Shown: piece after piece, positions 7,736 to 15,785 of the stretch | Layout: the number at the start of each line of letters is the position of its first letter | Numbering within the stretch: position 1 is the first letter of the stretch | Assembly (NCBI GenBank): GCA_002336105.1 | Contig: DDEQ01000028.1 | Span: 1-52,900 of the forward strand | DNA length: 52,900 nt | Source: Chthonomonas sp. UBA1950 | Lineage (GTDB): Bacteria > Armatimonadota > Fimbriimonadia > Fimbriimonadales > Fimbriimonadaceae | Direction of reading: 5' to 3' | Program-made: the position numbers and the translations under genes | The notes under the pieces: model-generated | What the model was told of the DNA's origin: nothing | The model's input: the letters and a program-made list of their open reading frames with translations, nothing else | Databases searched by the model: none

Positions 7736-8200
7736 ATGGAATTGAAGCCAATCGCTGTCCGGCTCGTCCGGAATCCAGTAACCAAGATTACTCAGGACCT
7801 TGAAGCGCTCCCCGAGGAAGCTTTCACTAAAGACTGGGGAGGATGCGCTCGCACGATCGCCGATCTCATCCACGAGATTATCTTGGTTAACGAGCATGTT
7901 CGGTTGACCATAGCTGGCGAACCACTCTTTGATTGGGTTGATGAAGGATGGATCAAAGCTCCACCTGAGATGAACTCTAAACAATCAATATTAGAGGCGT
8001 TTCAATCTGCATCTGCGAAGGTTATTGCAACAGTCGAAGCGCTTGACGAAGCCGACCTTGAAGGCAAAGTTACCACTGAACATGGTGAAACCACTCGGTT
8101 TGAGCGATGCCAGTTTATGATGCTTCATATGATGTATCACAGTGGCCAATTTAACTTCATGCAAACTCTACTCGGAGATAACGAGTGGCATTGGAACTAA
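7736..8200 (+). CDS. DinB-like (DinB/YfiT superfamily) protein
   Basis: A 154-residue four-helix-bundle protein of the DinB/YfiT superfamily, members of which bind a divalent metal through three histidines and include thiol-dependent transferases. Candidate ligands are H46 in LIHEIILVNEHV and the two histidines of MLHMMYHSGQFNF near the C terminus. A conserved-looking WTxxP-type front (TKDWGGCARTIADLIHE) precedes the first histidine. It is named after the DNA-damage-induced dinB of Bacillus subtilis, not DNA polymerase IV. The substrate is unknown. Its last four bases overlap the end of hemW on the opposite strand. Confidence 0.75.
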   Translation: MELKPIAVRLVRNPVTKITQDLEALPEEAFTKDWGGCARTIADLIHEIILVNEHVRLTIAGEPLFDWVDEGWIKAPPEMNSKQSILEAFQSASAKVIATVEALDEADLEGKVTTEHGETTRFERCQFMMLHMMYHSGQFNFMQTLLGDNEWHWN

Positions 8201-9294
8201 ATCAGTTCTAGCGCGACTTCAGAGCAGAAGTGCCTTCCCTGCTTCGTCAGTTGAAGGACTTCTGCATCATCTTCTAGCCAACCCTTTGCAACAAGCTTTT
8301 TGAAAGCAATGGGGGAGACTTCCAGCCCTTTGCGCGGAATCCCACTGTTGAGTCGAAGACCGAGCATGATGCGCTCGACCCTTCGAGTCTCTTCTGTAAG
8401 TTTTTCCGACTCAAAGAAAAGTGGTCTGCCGTCGGAGAGAGCTTTCATATAGAGTTCAGGATGCTTGAGGTTTGTATACCGAACGCCATCCATACAACCA
8501 ACCGCCCCCGGACCGTAGCCCGCATAGTCGTCTCCGTTCCAATAGGCTAGGTTGTGTCGACACTCTAACCCTGGTTGGGTGTAGTTCGAAATCTCGTACT
8601 GAAGATATCCTGCTTTTTGTAGCCGTGCACCGCAATCCTCATACATCGTCACCAGTTCCTCATCCTCGGGCAGAACGAGTTCTCCTCGACTATGCTCTTT
8701 GTAGAACGGTGTATTTTGCTCAATCGTCAGGCAATACAGAGACAAGTGCTCCGGTTGAAGTGCGATGGCTCGCTCCATATTGCTCAGCCATGCCCTCCGG
8801 TTTTGCCCTGGGAGCCCAAACATCAGGTCGAGATTCATATTCGAAAACCCTGCCTCTCTGGCCGCACCGACTGCCCGCTCAATGTCCCCAGCACGGTGAA
8901 CTCGTCCCAAGCGTATGAGATCGTTATCGACGAAGCTCTGCGCTCCCATCGAGATCCGATTGAATCCTGCACGACGCATTGCAGCAAATTTGGGCATATC
9001 TACAGTGCCGGGGTTCGCTTCGCTCGTTATCTCTGCAGAGGACTCAGGTGGATGCGCAGAGAGCACTGCTTCGAACACGCGAATCAACTGCTTTTCGCTT
9101 AGAAATGTTGGAGTTCCGCCACCAAAGAAGATCGTCGAAGCGGACATCCCTTTCCAAGCCGAATTATTGATCTCACTGCAAATCGCTTCGATGGTTTTGT
9201 CGATGACTTCCCCTTCCATCGCATAGGAGTTGAAATCACAATAGCCACACTTCGTTGGACAAAACGGTATGTGGACGTAAACGGCTAATCCCAT
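8197..9294 (-). CDS. hemW: HemW-type radical SAM protein
   Basis: A 365-residue radical SAM protein. The iron-sulfur motif CPTKCGYC gives C12, C16 and C19; the next position is Phe rather than the fourth Cys of coproporphyrinogen dehydrogenase HemN, which marks the HemW branch. HemW binds heme and acts as a heme chaperone. FFGGGTPTFLS and MGAQSFVDNDLIRLGRVH are typical SAM-binding and barrel motifs, and the C-terminal region carries the HemN_C-like domain. ATG at 9294 is chosen because it opens directly into MGLAVYVHIPF. It overlaps the end of the upstream small membrane-protein gene by 10 bases and is the last gene of a dac-rluB-hemW group. No heme-synthesis gene is adjacent. Confidence 0.88.
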   Translation of the reverse strand: MGLAVYVHIPFCPTKCGYCDFNSYAMEGEVIDKTIEAICSEINNSAWKGMSASTIFFGGGTPTFLSEKQLIRVFEAVLSAHPPESSAEITSEANPGTVDMPKFAAMRRAGFNRISMGAQSFVDNDLIRLGRVHRAGDIERAVGAAREAGFSNMNLDLMFGLPGQNRRAWLSNMERAIALQPEHLSLYCLTIEQNTPFYKEHSRGELVLPEDEELVTMYEDCGARLQKAGYLQYEISNYTQPGLECRHNLAYWNGDDYAGYGPGAVGCMDGVRYTNLKHPELYMKALSDGRPLFFESEKLTEETRRVERIMLGLRLNSGIPRKGLEVSPIAFKKLVAKGWLEDDAEVLQLTKQGRHFCSEVALELI

Positions 9295-9512
9295 TTGCTG
9301 GATACCACGATAAACACACCTGCGGCAGCGCCTATCAGAATTGGGACCCAAGTCTGTCGAGGACTCCCGCAGGAAGGAATAGATGAATGAAGGTAGATGT
9401 TATATGCCTGACCTGCTGCTGCCCCAACCGCCGCAGCGATTGAGCTTCGCTTCACGGTAAGTACATTGAGAAAACTCATGGCTGGCTTCTTCTTCTCATT
9501 CTTTACGATCAC
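9285..9512 (-). CDS. Small membrane protein of unknown function
   Basis: A reading frame of up to 75 residues between rluB and hemW, overlapping the hemW start by 10 bases. It has a basic N terminus (KNEKKKPA), a small-residue segment (SSIAAAVGAAAG) and a clear C-terminal hydrophobic helix (VPILIGAAAGVFIVV). An in-frame ATG at 9479 would give 64 residues. The frame and spacing suggest a real gene carried between its neighbours, but no family is recognised and the Shine-Dalgarno signal is weak. Confidence 0.5.
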   Translation of the reverse strand: MIVKNEKKKPAMSFLNVLTVKRSSIAAAVGAAAGQAYNIYLHSSIPSCGSPRQTWVPILIGAAAGVFIVVSSKWD

Positions 9513-9567
9513 TTTCAGGAGTCCGTTTGAATTGAGAACTGCTACCCCAAAAAAGATTCCTGATAAC

Positions 9568-10332
9568 TCAGATCACGTCAAGCCGAACTAGCTTTCTAAG
9601 TTCATCAACATCTTTTTTGCCGAGAAGCTTTGCCTCACCTGCGCGCATTCCATGCAGATTCAAAAAAGCGTACCGAACTCGCTTTAGCGTTCTAACCGGA
9701 TAACCCACCGCTTCACACATGAGGCGAACCTGACGCTTTCTCCCTTCGTGAATGATGATCTTAAGTAGAGCCGTGCCCTGGCGAGGCTCGACATGCCCTA
9801 GTTCGATCTTAGCTGGAGACGTTTTCCCACCTTCAATCCAAACTCCCTTTCTCAGTTTATCTAGCGCCTTGTCGTCAGGAATGCCTTGAACAACGGCATG
9901 ATATTCCTTTTCAACGCCGTATCGGGGATGCGCAAGTCGGTTGGCAAGTTCACCATCATTTGTCGCCAACAAGAGCCCTTCTGTGTCCATGTCAAGCCTT
10001 CCAACTGGCTTGAGTTGAACTCCGTAATCAGGCAAGTATTCCGCGATCGTTGGGCGTCCTTCGGGATCGCGCAAAGTGGTGACGACACCTTTCGGCTTAT
10101 TGAGAACGACAGTATAGTGCTTGGCAACACTTACAATCTGGCCATCTACTTTGACTTCGTCGTCCAGGCTGACTTTCGTTCCTGGCTCGATGACAATGGA
10201 GCCGTTGACTTCAACGCGGGCTTCGGCAATAAGCTTTTCCGCTGCTCTTCGAGAACACAGACCAGAACGTGCAATCCGAACGTGAAGCCGTTCAGAACCG
10301 CCATCAACCTCAGTAGGACGGGCCGTTGCCAT
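9568..10332 (-). CDS. rluB: RsuA/RluB-family rRNA pseudouridine synthase
   Basis: A 254-residue enzyme that isomerises a specific uridine to pseudouridine in ribosomal RNA. An N-terminal S4 RNA-binding domain (RLHVRIARSGLCSRRAAEKL, residues 15-34) precedes the catalytic domain with GRLDMDTEGLLLATND; D114 is the catalytic aspartate. The C-terminal EGRKRQVRLMCEAVGYPV is the other family signature. Length and S4 domain fit RluB/RluE/RsuA-type enzymes; RluB (23S rRNA) is the most likely, but RsuA cannot be excluded. Its start lies within the last 23 bases of the upstream carboxypeptidase gene, indicating coupled translation. Confidence 0.88.
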   Translation of the reverse strand: MATARPTEVDGGSERLHVRIARSGLCSRRAAEKLIAEARVEVNGSIVIEPGTKVSLDDEVKVDGQIVSVAKHYTVVLNKPKGVVTTLRDPEGRPTIAEYLPDYGVQLKPVGRLDMDTEGLLLATNDGELANRLAHPRYGVEKEYHAVVQGIPDDKALDKLRKGVWIEGGKTSPAKIELGHVEPRQGTALLKIIIHEGRKRQVRLMCEAVGYPVRTLKRVRYAFLNLHGMRAGEAKLLGKKDVDELRKLVRLDVI

Positions 10333-11497
10333 AAAGTCTGCTCCTTCTTTTCTTTGTGTTCAAAAGTGTAATACCTACCAAAAAACCGCCCAATATCCAG
10401 GGTGTTGGTGTTTTCGCCGTGTCCACCAAGGCTTGCACCTTCGTGGCGGATACGCTTGTATCTGCAACGGCTGGAATACGATACTCGAAACCTTTTACGT
10501 CTCGTAAAACGAACTCGCCAATGGTATCACCTTTCTTGATAGGCGCGATCAAGCCTGGCAACGGTTCAAGTTTTGGCGTAAAAGCGTTTTTGAGATTGGT
10601 TACTACTTGATAGCCATCTTGTGCGGCAATAGCGTTGACCTTTTGCTGCTCGCCACCTTTGATTGCGACCTGACCAATAATGGCTCCGCGAGTAACTTGA
10701 TTCGTCTTTTTAAAATTCTTGAACGCCCAATCAAGCAGGATCTTATTATCATCCTGCCAGTCTTTACTCTTCATCACGACCGTTATCGCTCGCCAGTCGT
10801 TTCGAGTTGCGCTGCCTACAAAGCACCGACCAGCTGGAATTGTCCAACCCGTTTTGATGCCATCAGCACTAGTGTCTTTGCGGAGGTATTTGTCGTGATT
10901 CACCATCCACAAATCCTTCCAATTCGTGCCTCGATTGATCTTCACCTTCCAGGTTTTCACCACATCTCGGAACCACGGATTCTTCATCGCCTCACGAGCA
11001 ATCAGCGCAAGATCACGCGCAGTGGTGTAATGCTCGTCATCGTGTAAACCATTCGCATTGGCAAAGTGGGTTCCCTTGCAACCAAGCTCTTTCGCGCGGT
11101 TGTTCATCATTTCGGCGAACTTCGGGATAGAGCCAGCGATATGCATCGCCGTTGCGTAGCAACCATCATTGGCGCTTCGTAACATGATTGCATAGAGCAT
11201 GTCTTTCGCCCGGATGCGCTCACCTGGCTTCAGGTGCATGCTTGCTTCTTTCACGTTCTCTATGTCGTCTGGTGCAGTGATAATGTCATCGGGCTGGCAA
11301 TGCTCGACGAGGAGCATCCCTGTCATGATCTTCGTGGTGCTCGCCGGATATCGCTTCACATCAGCGTTTTTAGAGAACAGGACTTTTCCAGTGTAGGAAT
11401 CGATAACGATTGCACTTTCAGCCGAAACCGATTGAGCCCAAATAGCGCAAGGTATCAACAGATAGAGAGCACAAACGAGTCGACGGAGCAGAGACAT
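10310..11497 (-). CDS. D-alanyl-D-alanine carboxypeptidase (PBP5/DacF family)
   Basis: A secreted, tail-anchored penicillin-binding protein that trims the terminal D-Ala from peptidoglycan stem peptides. From ATG 11497 the signal peptide is MSLLRRLVCALYLL through AQSVSA. The active-site motifs are S53-T-T-K56, S108-A-N110 and K215-T-G217, with correct class A PBP5 spacing. The C terminus has a PBP5_C-like beta domain, then a hydrophobic helix (TPWILGGFLVGITLL) and a basic tail. An in-frame upstream ATG at 11542 gives no signal peptide and is rejected. It is the first gene of the reverse-strand cluster and is divergent from glyA, 80 bases away. Confidence 0.92.
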   Translation of the reverse strand: MSLLRRLVCALYLLIPCAIWAQSVSAESAIVIDSYTGKVLFSKNADVKRYPASTTKIMTGMLLVEHCQPDDIITAPDDIENVKEASMHLKPGERIRAKDMLYAIMLRSANDGCYATAMHIAGSIPKFAEMMNNRAKELGCKGTHFANANGLHDDEHYTTARDLALIAREAMKNPWFRDVVKTWKVKINRGTNWKDLWMVNHDKYLRKDTSADGIKTGWTIPAGRCFVGSATRNDWRAITVVMKSKDWQDDNKILLDWAFKNFKKTNQVTRGAIIGQVAIKGGEQQKVNAIAAQDGYQVVTNLKNAFTPKLEPLPGLIAPIKKGDTIGEFVLRDVKGFEYRIPAVADTSVSATKVQALVDTAKTPTPWILGGFLVGITLLNTKKRRSRLYGNGPSY

Positions 11498-11564
11498 GGG
11501 GAAAGGTCCGTTCAGTCTACCAAGACAATTGGGAATGAGCAATGTCTTGGTGCTTCTTCTTCAG

Positions 11565-11570
11565 TAAACT
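11565..11570 (+). promoter_or_regulatory. Probable -10 element directly before glyA (leaderless)
   Basis: TAAACT lies 7 bases before the glyA ATG at 11578. No Shine-Dalgarno site is visible. No convincing -35 box was found, so the call rests on the same short spacing seen before ilvE, the DinB-like gene and the peptide-binding lipoprotein gene. Confidence 0.45.
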
Positions 11571-11577
11571 ATCCGAT

Positions 11578-12876
11578 ATGCCTCTTGACCATAACTCTTC
11601 TCTAGCTGTTGCCGATGCGAAGATTCAGCAGCTCATTCAAGCGGAGGAAAAGCGCCAAAACCAAAATCTCGAACTCATCGCCAGTGAAAACATCGCCAGC
11701 AAAGCAGTCCGCGAAGCAATGTCGAGCGTTTTGACGGATAAGTATGCCGAGGGGTATCCAGGCAACCGCTATTACGGAGGTTGCGAAGTGGTCGATGAGG
11801 TTGAGAACCTTGCAAGAGATCGTGCTAAGGAACTATTCGGTGCCGAGTACGCCAATGTTCAGCCTCACTCCGGTTCTCAAGCCAACATGGCGGTTTACTT
11901 CACCTTTTTGAAGCCAGGAGACACTGTCATGGGAATGGACCTATCTCATGGCGGTCACTTAACTCACGGCTCACCGGTCAACTTTAGCGGGCAACTCTAT
12001 AAGTTCGTTCCCTATGGTGTTGATCCAGAAACAGGCTGCCTCGATTACGACGTTGTTGCTCAGAAGGTTCTCGAAGTCAAACCTAAAATGATCACGGTTG
12101 GTGCTTCCGCCTATTCCCGCGCGATCGATTACGCTCGTTTCCGCGAAATCGCGGACTCTGTCGGCGCTTTCCTTTTTGCCGACATCGCCCACCCAGCCGG
12201 GCTGATCGCAAAAGGTTGCCTGCCTTCCCCCATTCCCCACTGCCACGTTGTTACGACGACGACTCACAAGACATTACGCGGCCCTCGCGGCGGCTTGATT
12301 CTGGTCGGAAAAGATTTTGAGAATCCGTTCGGAATCGTTGCACCCAAGAGCGGCAGAACAAAAATGATTTCTGAGCTTCTTGATAGTATGGTCATTCCTG
12401 GCATTCAGGGTGGCGGACTCATGCACGTGGTTGCGGCAAAAGCCGTTGGGTTCGGAGAGAACTTAACCGAAGATTTCGGCATTTACGCAAAGCAGATCAT
12501 TACGAATGCGAACGCACTAGCAAACGCTTTGATCGACCTCGGGTTCAAAATTGTAAGCAATGGGACAGACAATCACCTCATGTTGATCGACTTGCGAAAC
12601 AAGAACGTCACTGGAAAGGCTGCTCAGATCGCTCTTGACCATGCCGGAATCACCTGCAACAAGAACGCAGTACCCTTTGATGACAAGTCCCCACTCATCA
12701 CGAGCGGAATTCGACTGGGAACACCAGCTGTCACGACGCGAGGAATGAAAGAACCCGAAATGAAAGCCATCGCGTCGTTTGTAAGCCGAGTCATTGACGC
12801 TCCGGATGATGCAGCAAACATCGAAGCTGTGAAAAAGGACGTTGTTGAGCTCACATCGCAGTTTCTGATTCACTAA
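11578..12876 (+). CDS. glyA: Serine hydroxymethyltransferase
   Basis: A 432-residue PLP enzyme that interconverts serine plus tetrahydrofolate with glycine plus methylene-tetrahydrofolate, the main source of one-carbon units. Signature segments are NLELIASENIASKAVREAM near residue 30, EGYPGNRYYGGCEVVD near 58-74 and VVTTTTHKTLRGPRGG, in which K231 binds PLP. ATG at 11578 fits the family N terminus; the in-frame upstream ATG at 11542 would add a hydrophobic stretch (WCFFFSKLS) not seen in GlyA. Downstream, the heptose kinase-like gene begins 6 bases after the stop, so the two are probably cotranscribed. Confidence 0.95.
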   Translation: MPLDHNSSLAVADAKIQQLIQAEEKRQNQNLELIASENIASKAVREAMSSVLTDKYAEGYPGNRYYGGCEVVDEVENLARDRAKELFGAEYANVQPHSGSQANMAVYFTFLKPGDTVMGMDLSHGGHLTHGSPVNFSGQLYKFVPYGVDPETGCLDYDVVAQKVLEVKPKMITVGASAYSRAIDYARFREIADSVGAFLFADIAHPAGLIAKGCLPSPIPHCHVVTTTTHKTLRGPRGGLILVGKDFENPFGIVAPKSGRTKMISELLDSMVIPGIQGGGLMHVVAAKAVGFGENLTEDFGIYAKQIITNANALANALIDLGFKIVSNGTDNHLMLIDLRNKNVTGKAAQIALDHAGITCNKNAVPFDDKSPLITSGIRLGTPAVTTRGMKEPEMKAIASFVSRVIDAPDDAANIEAVKKDVVELTSQFLIH

Positions 12877-12882
12877 ATTGCA

Positions 12883-13881
12883 ATGACCAATATCCCGCTC
12901 GAAAGCTTGGTTGGACAACTCGCAGGAAAGCATGTCCTGGTTGTTGGCGACATCATGCTTGATGAGTTCGTCATGGGAGAAGTACACAGGATTTCTCCCG
13001 AGGCTCCAGTGCCTGTCGTTCATGCAAAGTCAAGATCACTCGTACCTGGTGGTGCCTCAAACGTCGCCGCAAACATCGCTAAGCTGGGCGGCAAGGTTGA
13101 GCTATGCGGAGTTGTTGGTGACGACGCTAATGGAAACTCCCTGAAGGAACTTCTTGACGAAAACGAGATCGGCACTTCGGGATTGCTAGTTGACCAATCG
13201 CGATCAACAACCACGAAGTGTCGCATTGTAGGTCATAGCCAGCAAATAGTCAGAATCGATTGGGAAGATAATCACCCCTTTGTTGGCCAACAACTGCACC
13301 TGCTTCAACACCAGCTCCAAGCGAAGATTGCTTGGGCAGATGTGGTCGTCATCTCGGACTACAACAAGGGTGTGATCACCTCCGAACTGACTTCATGGCT
13401 ATTCGAAACCTGCCGTGAACATAAAAAGCCCACGGTTGTTGACCCCAAAGGGACCGATGTGAGCAAATATGTTGGTGCAACGTTGATGACTCCGAACTTG
13501 AATGAAGTCGCAGCGTTTACCGGTTGTAGACCAACGGACGAAGCTTCATTAATTCAGGCGGCTGCGCTACTTCAAACCAAGTTGCCAGGAACCTCCGTTT
13601 TGATCACACGCGGGTCGCAAGGTATGTCTCTGTTCTCCCCTGACGAACCGGCTCTTCATATTCCGACCTTTGCCCAGAGAGTTTTTGACGTGACAGGTGC
13701 TGGCGACACCGTCGTCAGTACACTTTCGCTTTGCATGGCCGCAGGCGCGAACCTTCGACAATCTTGTGTTGTCGCCAACGCTGCTGCCGGTGTGGTAGTT
13801 GGAAAACTCGGAACAAGCACCGTCACCACAAATGAAATAATGGAGTTCTGGCAACTTCACAGCAAAGACCTGCACTCATAA
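12883..13881 (+). CDS. RfaE/HldE-type sugar kinase (heptose-7-phosphate kinase domain)
   Basis: A 332-residue PfkB-family carbohydrate kinase. VVGDIMLDEFVMGEVHRISP and VPGGASNVAANIAKLGG match the N-terminal domain of HldE (RfaE domain I), which phosphorylates D-glycero-beta-D-manno-heptose 7-phosphate at C1 for ADP-heptose synthesis. The C-terminal DVTGAGDTVVSTLSL motif holds the catalytic aspartate and anion hole. The nucleotidyltransferase half of bifunctional HldE is absent, so that step would need a separate gene. No other heptose or lipopolysaccharide gene lies nearby, and a different sugar-phosphate substrate is possible. It starts 6 bases after glyA without a clear Shine-Dalgarno site. 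Confidence 0.82.
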   Translation: MTNIPLESLVGQLAGKHVLVVGDIMLDEFVMGEVHRISPEAPVPVVHAKSRSLVPGGASNVAANIAKLGGKVELCGVVGDDANGNSLKELLDENEIGTSGLLVDQSRSTTTKCRIVGHSQQIVRIDWEDNHPFVGQQLHLLQHQLQAKIAWADVVVISDYNKGVITSELTSWLFETCREHKKPTVVDPKGTDVSKYVGATLMTPNLNEVAAFTGCRPTDEASLIQAAALLQTKLPGTSVLITRGSQGMSLFSPDEPALHIPTFAQRVFDVTGAGDTVVSTLSLCMAAGANLRQSCVVANAAAGVVVGKLGTSTVTTNEIMEFWQLHSKDLHS

Positions 13882-13899
13882 TTTAGGTTCAAAATAGCA

Positions 13900-13928
13900 T
13901 TGCGAAACGTTTCTCAATGGGAGATAAT
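13900..13928 (+). promoter_or_regulatory. Promoter of the GH-A glycosidase with an embedded LacI-type operator
   Basis: TTGCGA (13900-13905) and GATAAT (13923-13928) are 17 bases apart. Between and over them lies the palindrome GAAACGTTTC (13904-13913). A bound LacI-family repressor here would block RNA polymerase. The same core occurs beside the LacI gene at 27158-27181. Confidence 0.6.
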
Positions 13929-13951
13929 GTTCATGAAAGAGGCTTTTCAGA

Positions 13952-15715
13952 ATGATCTCCCTTGTTGCAGCGTCGCTACTTTTATATGGATCCAAGGTCC
14001 AAGTTCTCAATACCAGCGGTAAGGCACAACTTATCGTCGACGGTAAACCCTATGTTGTTAAAGGTGCCGGTGGAAACCAGTATCTTCCCCTTCTCGCCGC
14101 AAGCGGCGGAAACTCTATTCGAACTTGGGGGGCAGACAACCTCGAACCGCTCCTCGATGAGGCACAGAAACTCGGCATCAAAGTCACGGTAGGCATTTGG
14201 CTCGGCCATAAAGAGCATGGATTTAAGTGGGACGACCCTGCCCAAGTTCAAGCTCAGTTCAACAAGACAAAAGAGTTTGTTGAGCGATACAAAAACCACC
14301 CGGCGGTTTTGATGTGGGGGCTCGGCAACGAAATGGAAGGTTTCGACCAAGGAGATGATCCAAACGTTTGGAACGCCATCGAGGATCTAGCACACATGGT
14401 CAAAAAGACCGATCCAAACCATCCGACGATGACAGTCATCGCCGAGATCGGCGGCAAGAAGGTTCCAAGTGTGATGCAGATGTGTCCTAGCATCGATATC
14501 CTTGGGATCAACTCATACGGCGGAGTTCAGTCGATTTACGACCGGTACACCAAGCAAGGCGGTACCAAACCCTATATTATCACCGAATACGGTCCTGCTG
14601 GAACCTGGGAAACAGCCAAAACACCGTGGGGCCGCCCAATAGAGCCAACGAGCACAGAGAAGGAAAAGAGCTATTTCGAGGCGTATCAAGCGAACGTTAC
14701 TAAGCACCCTGATTTATGCTTAGGAGCCTATGCGTTTGTTTGGGGGAATAAACAAGAAGCGACAGCGACTTGGTATGGAATGTTCTTGCCTGATGGAACC
14801 AAGACCGCGGCGGTCGATGCAATGGAGAAAGCTTGGACTGGTAAGGACACCAAATATCCATGCCCGAAGATAACCAAGCTAACGGTTGAAGGAGACGCGG
14901 CAGTCGATCCCGAAGATGTCGTCAATGCCTCGCTTGTGACATCCGATCCGAACGGTGATCCGATCAAAGTGAGATGGTCTTTGACCGAAGATGGCGGAAC
15001 CATTGGACTCAATGGTGATAAAGAGGATGTCCCGGATGTCATCGAAGGGTCCGTTACGTCATCATCTAGCACTGGTGCAACCATCAAGATGCCCAAAAAG
15101 CCAGGGATGTATCGACTATTTGTCGTTGTCCGGAATGCTCACAGTGGGGCAGCGGTGGCCAACGTGCCTTTAAGAGTCCGAGGAGCCACACCCATCTCCC
15201 TGGGTGGAAAAGCTAAGCTACCGCTTAGCATTTATACCGACGCTGGAGCCCAACTACCGTTCAGCCCATCGGGTTGGATGGGGAATGTCGGCAGCATGAA
15301 GTTAGGGTTCGACTCGACTGTCAGACCTCATTCTGGCAAAACCTGTATCAAATGGGATCTTTCCGCGACAAATAGCTGGGGCGCAATTGCTTGGCAGAAT
15401 CCAGAGGGAGACTGGGGCGACAAGCCGGGTGGCTACGACCTAACAGGTGCTAAGAAACTTGTCGTCTGGGCTCGAGGAGAGAATGGAGGCGAAGAGCTAT
15501 CGCTAGCGTTGGGGATCATTAAGAGTGACAAGAAATACTTCGACACCGCGATCGTCGATGGTGGCAAACGAAAGCTGACAACCCTGTGGCAAAAGTTCGA
15601 GATTCCTTTGACCGGAAAAGACTTAACTAGGGTCAAGACCGGATTAGTGATGACGCTCAACTCCGGTGAGAAACCAGCGACCGTCTACATTGACGACATA
15701 TCAATCGAGCCCTAG
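13952..15715 (+). CDS. Secreted clan GH-A glycosidase with C-terminal carbohydrate-binding-like domain
   Basis: A 587-residue protein with a short signal peptide (MISLVAASLLLYG) and a TIM-barrel catalytic domain. The likely acid/base is the Glu of GLGNEMEG (about residue 127) and the nucleophile the Glu of ITEYGPAG (about residue 212), placing it in clan GH-A. The GNSIRTWGADNLEPLLDEAQ segment resembles GH2 and related barrels, but I cannot fix the family. After about residue 300 there is a beta-rich region, and the last 150 residues look like a galactose-binding jelly roll (ending ATVYIDDISIE). Polysaccharide hydrolysis outside the cell is inferred. The promoter holds a LacI-type palindrome; AAGAGG precedes the ATG. 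Confidence 0.75.
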   Translation: MISLVAASLLLYGSKVQVLNTSGKAQLIVDGKPYVVKGAGGNQYLPLLAASGGNSIRTWGADNLEPLLDEAQKLGIKVTVGIWLGHKEHGFKWDDPAQVQAQFNKTKEFVERYKNHPAVLMWGLGNEMEGFDQGDDPNVWNAIEDLAHMVKKTDPNHPTMTVIAEIGGKKVPSVMQMCPSIDILGINSYGGVQSIYDRYTKQGGTKPYIITEYGPAGTWETAKTPWGRPIEPTSTEKEKSYFEAYQANVTKHPDLCLGAYAFVWGNKQEATATWYGMFLPDGTKTAAVDAMEKAWTGKDTKYPCPKITKLTVEGDAAVDPEDVVNASLVTSDPNGDPIKVRWSLTEDGGTIGLNGDKEDVPDVIEGSVTSSSSTGATIKMPKKPGMYRLFVVVRNAHSGAAVANVPLRVRGATPISLGGKAKLPLSIYTDAGAQLPFSPSGWMGNVGSMKLGFDSTVRPHSGKTCIKWDLSATNSWGAIAWQNPEGDWGDKPGGYDLTGAKKLVVWARGENGGEELSLALGIIKSDKKYFDTAIVDGGKRKLTTLWQKFEIPLTGKDLTRVKTGLVMTLNSGEKPATVYIDDISIEP

Positions 15716-15726
15716 GTTCATTATGT

Positions 15727-15766
15727 AAAAAGAGATAGCTCTCGGTTGGAGCGCTATCTCTTTTGC
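15727..15766. terminator. Bidirectional terminator between convergent genes
   Basis: A 12-bp perfect stem (AAAAGAGATAGC 15728-15739, complement at 15753-15764) has A-runs on one side and T-runs on the other. It can end both the glycosidase transcript on the + strand and the methyltransferase-glycosyltransferase transcript on the - strand. Confidence 0.85.
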
Positions 15767-15785
15767 TTTGTCTGTTATGTCAAAA

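Noticed and set aside
8472..9226. Several forward frames within hemW
   Set aside because: They overlap one another and the confident hemW gene; no start signals or family features.
12517..13023. Reverse frame across the glyA-heptose kinase junction
   Set aside because: Antisense to two confident genes; composition unlike the neighbouring proteins.
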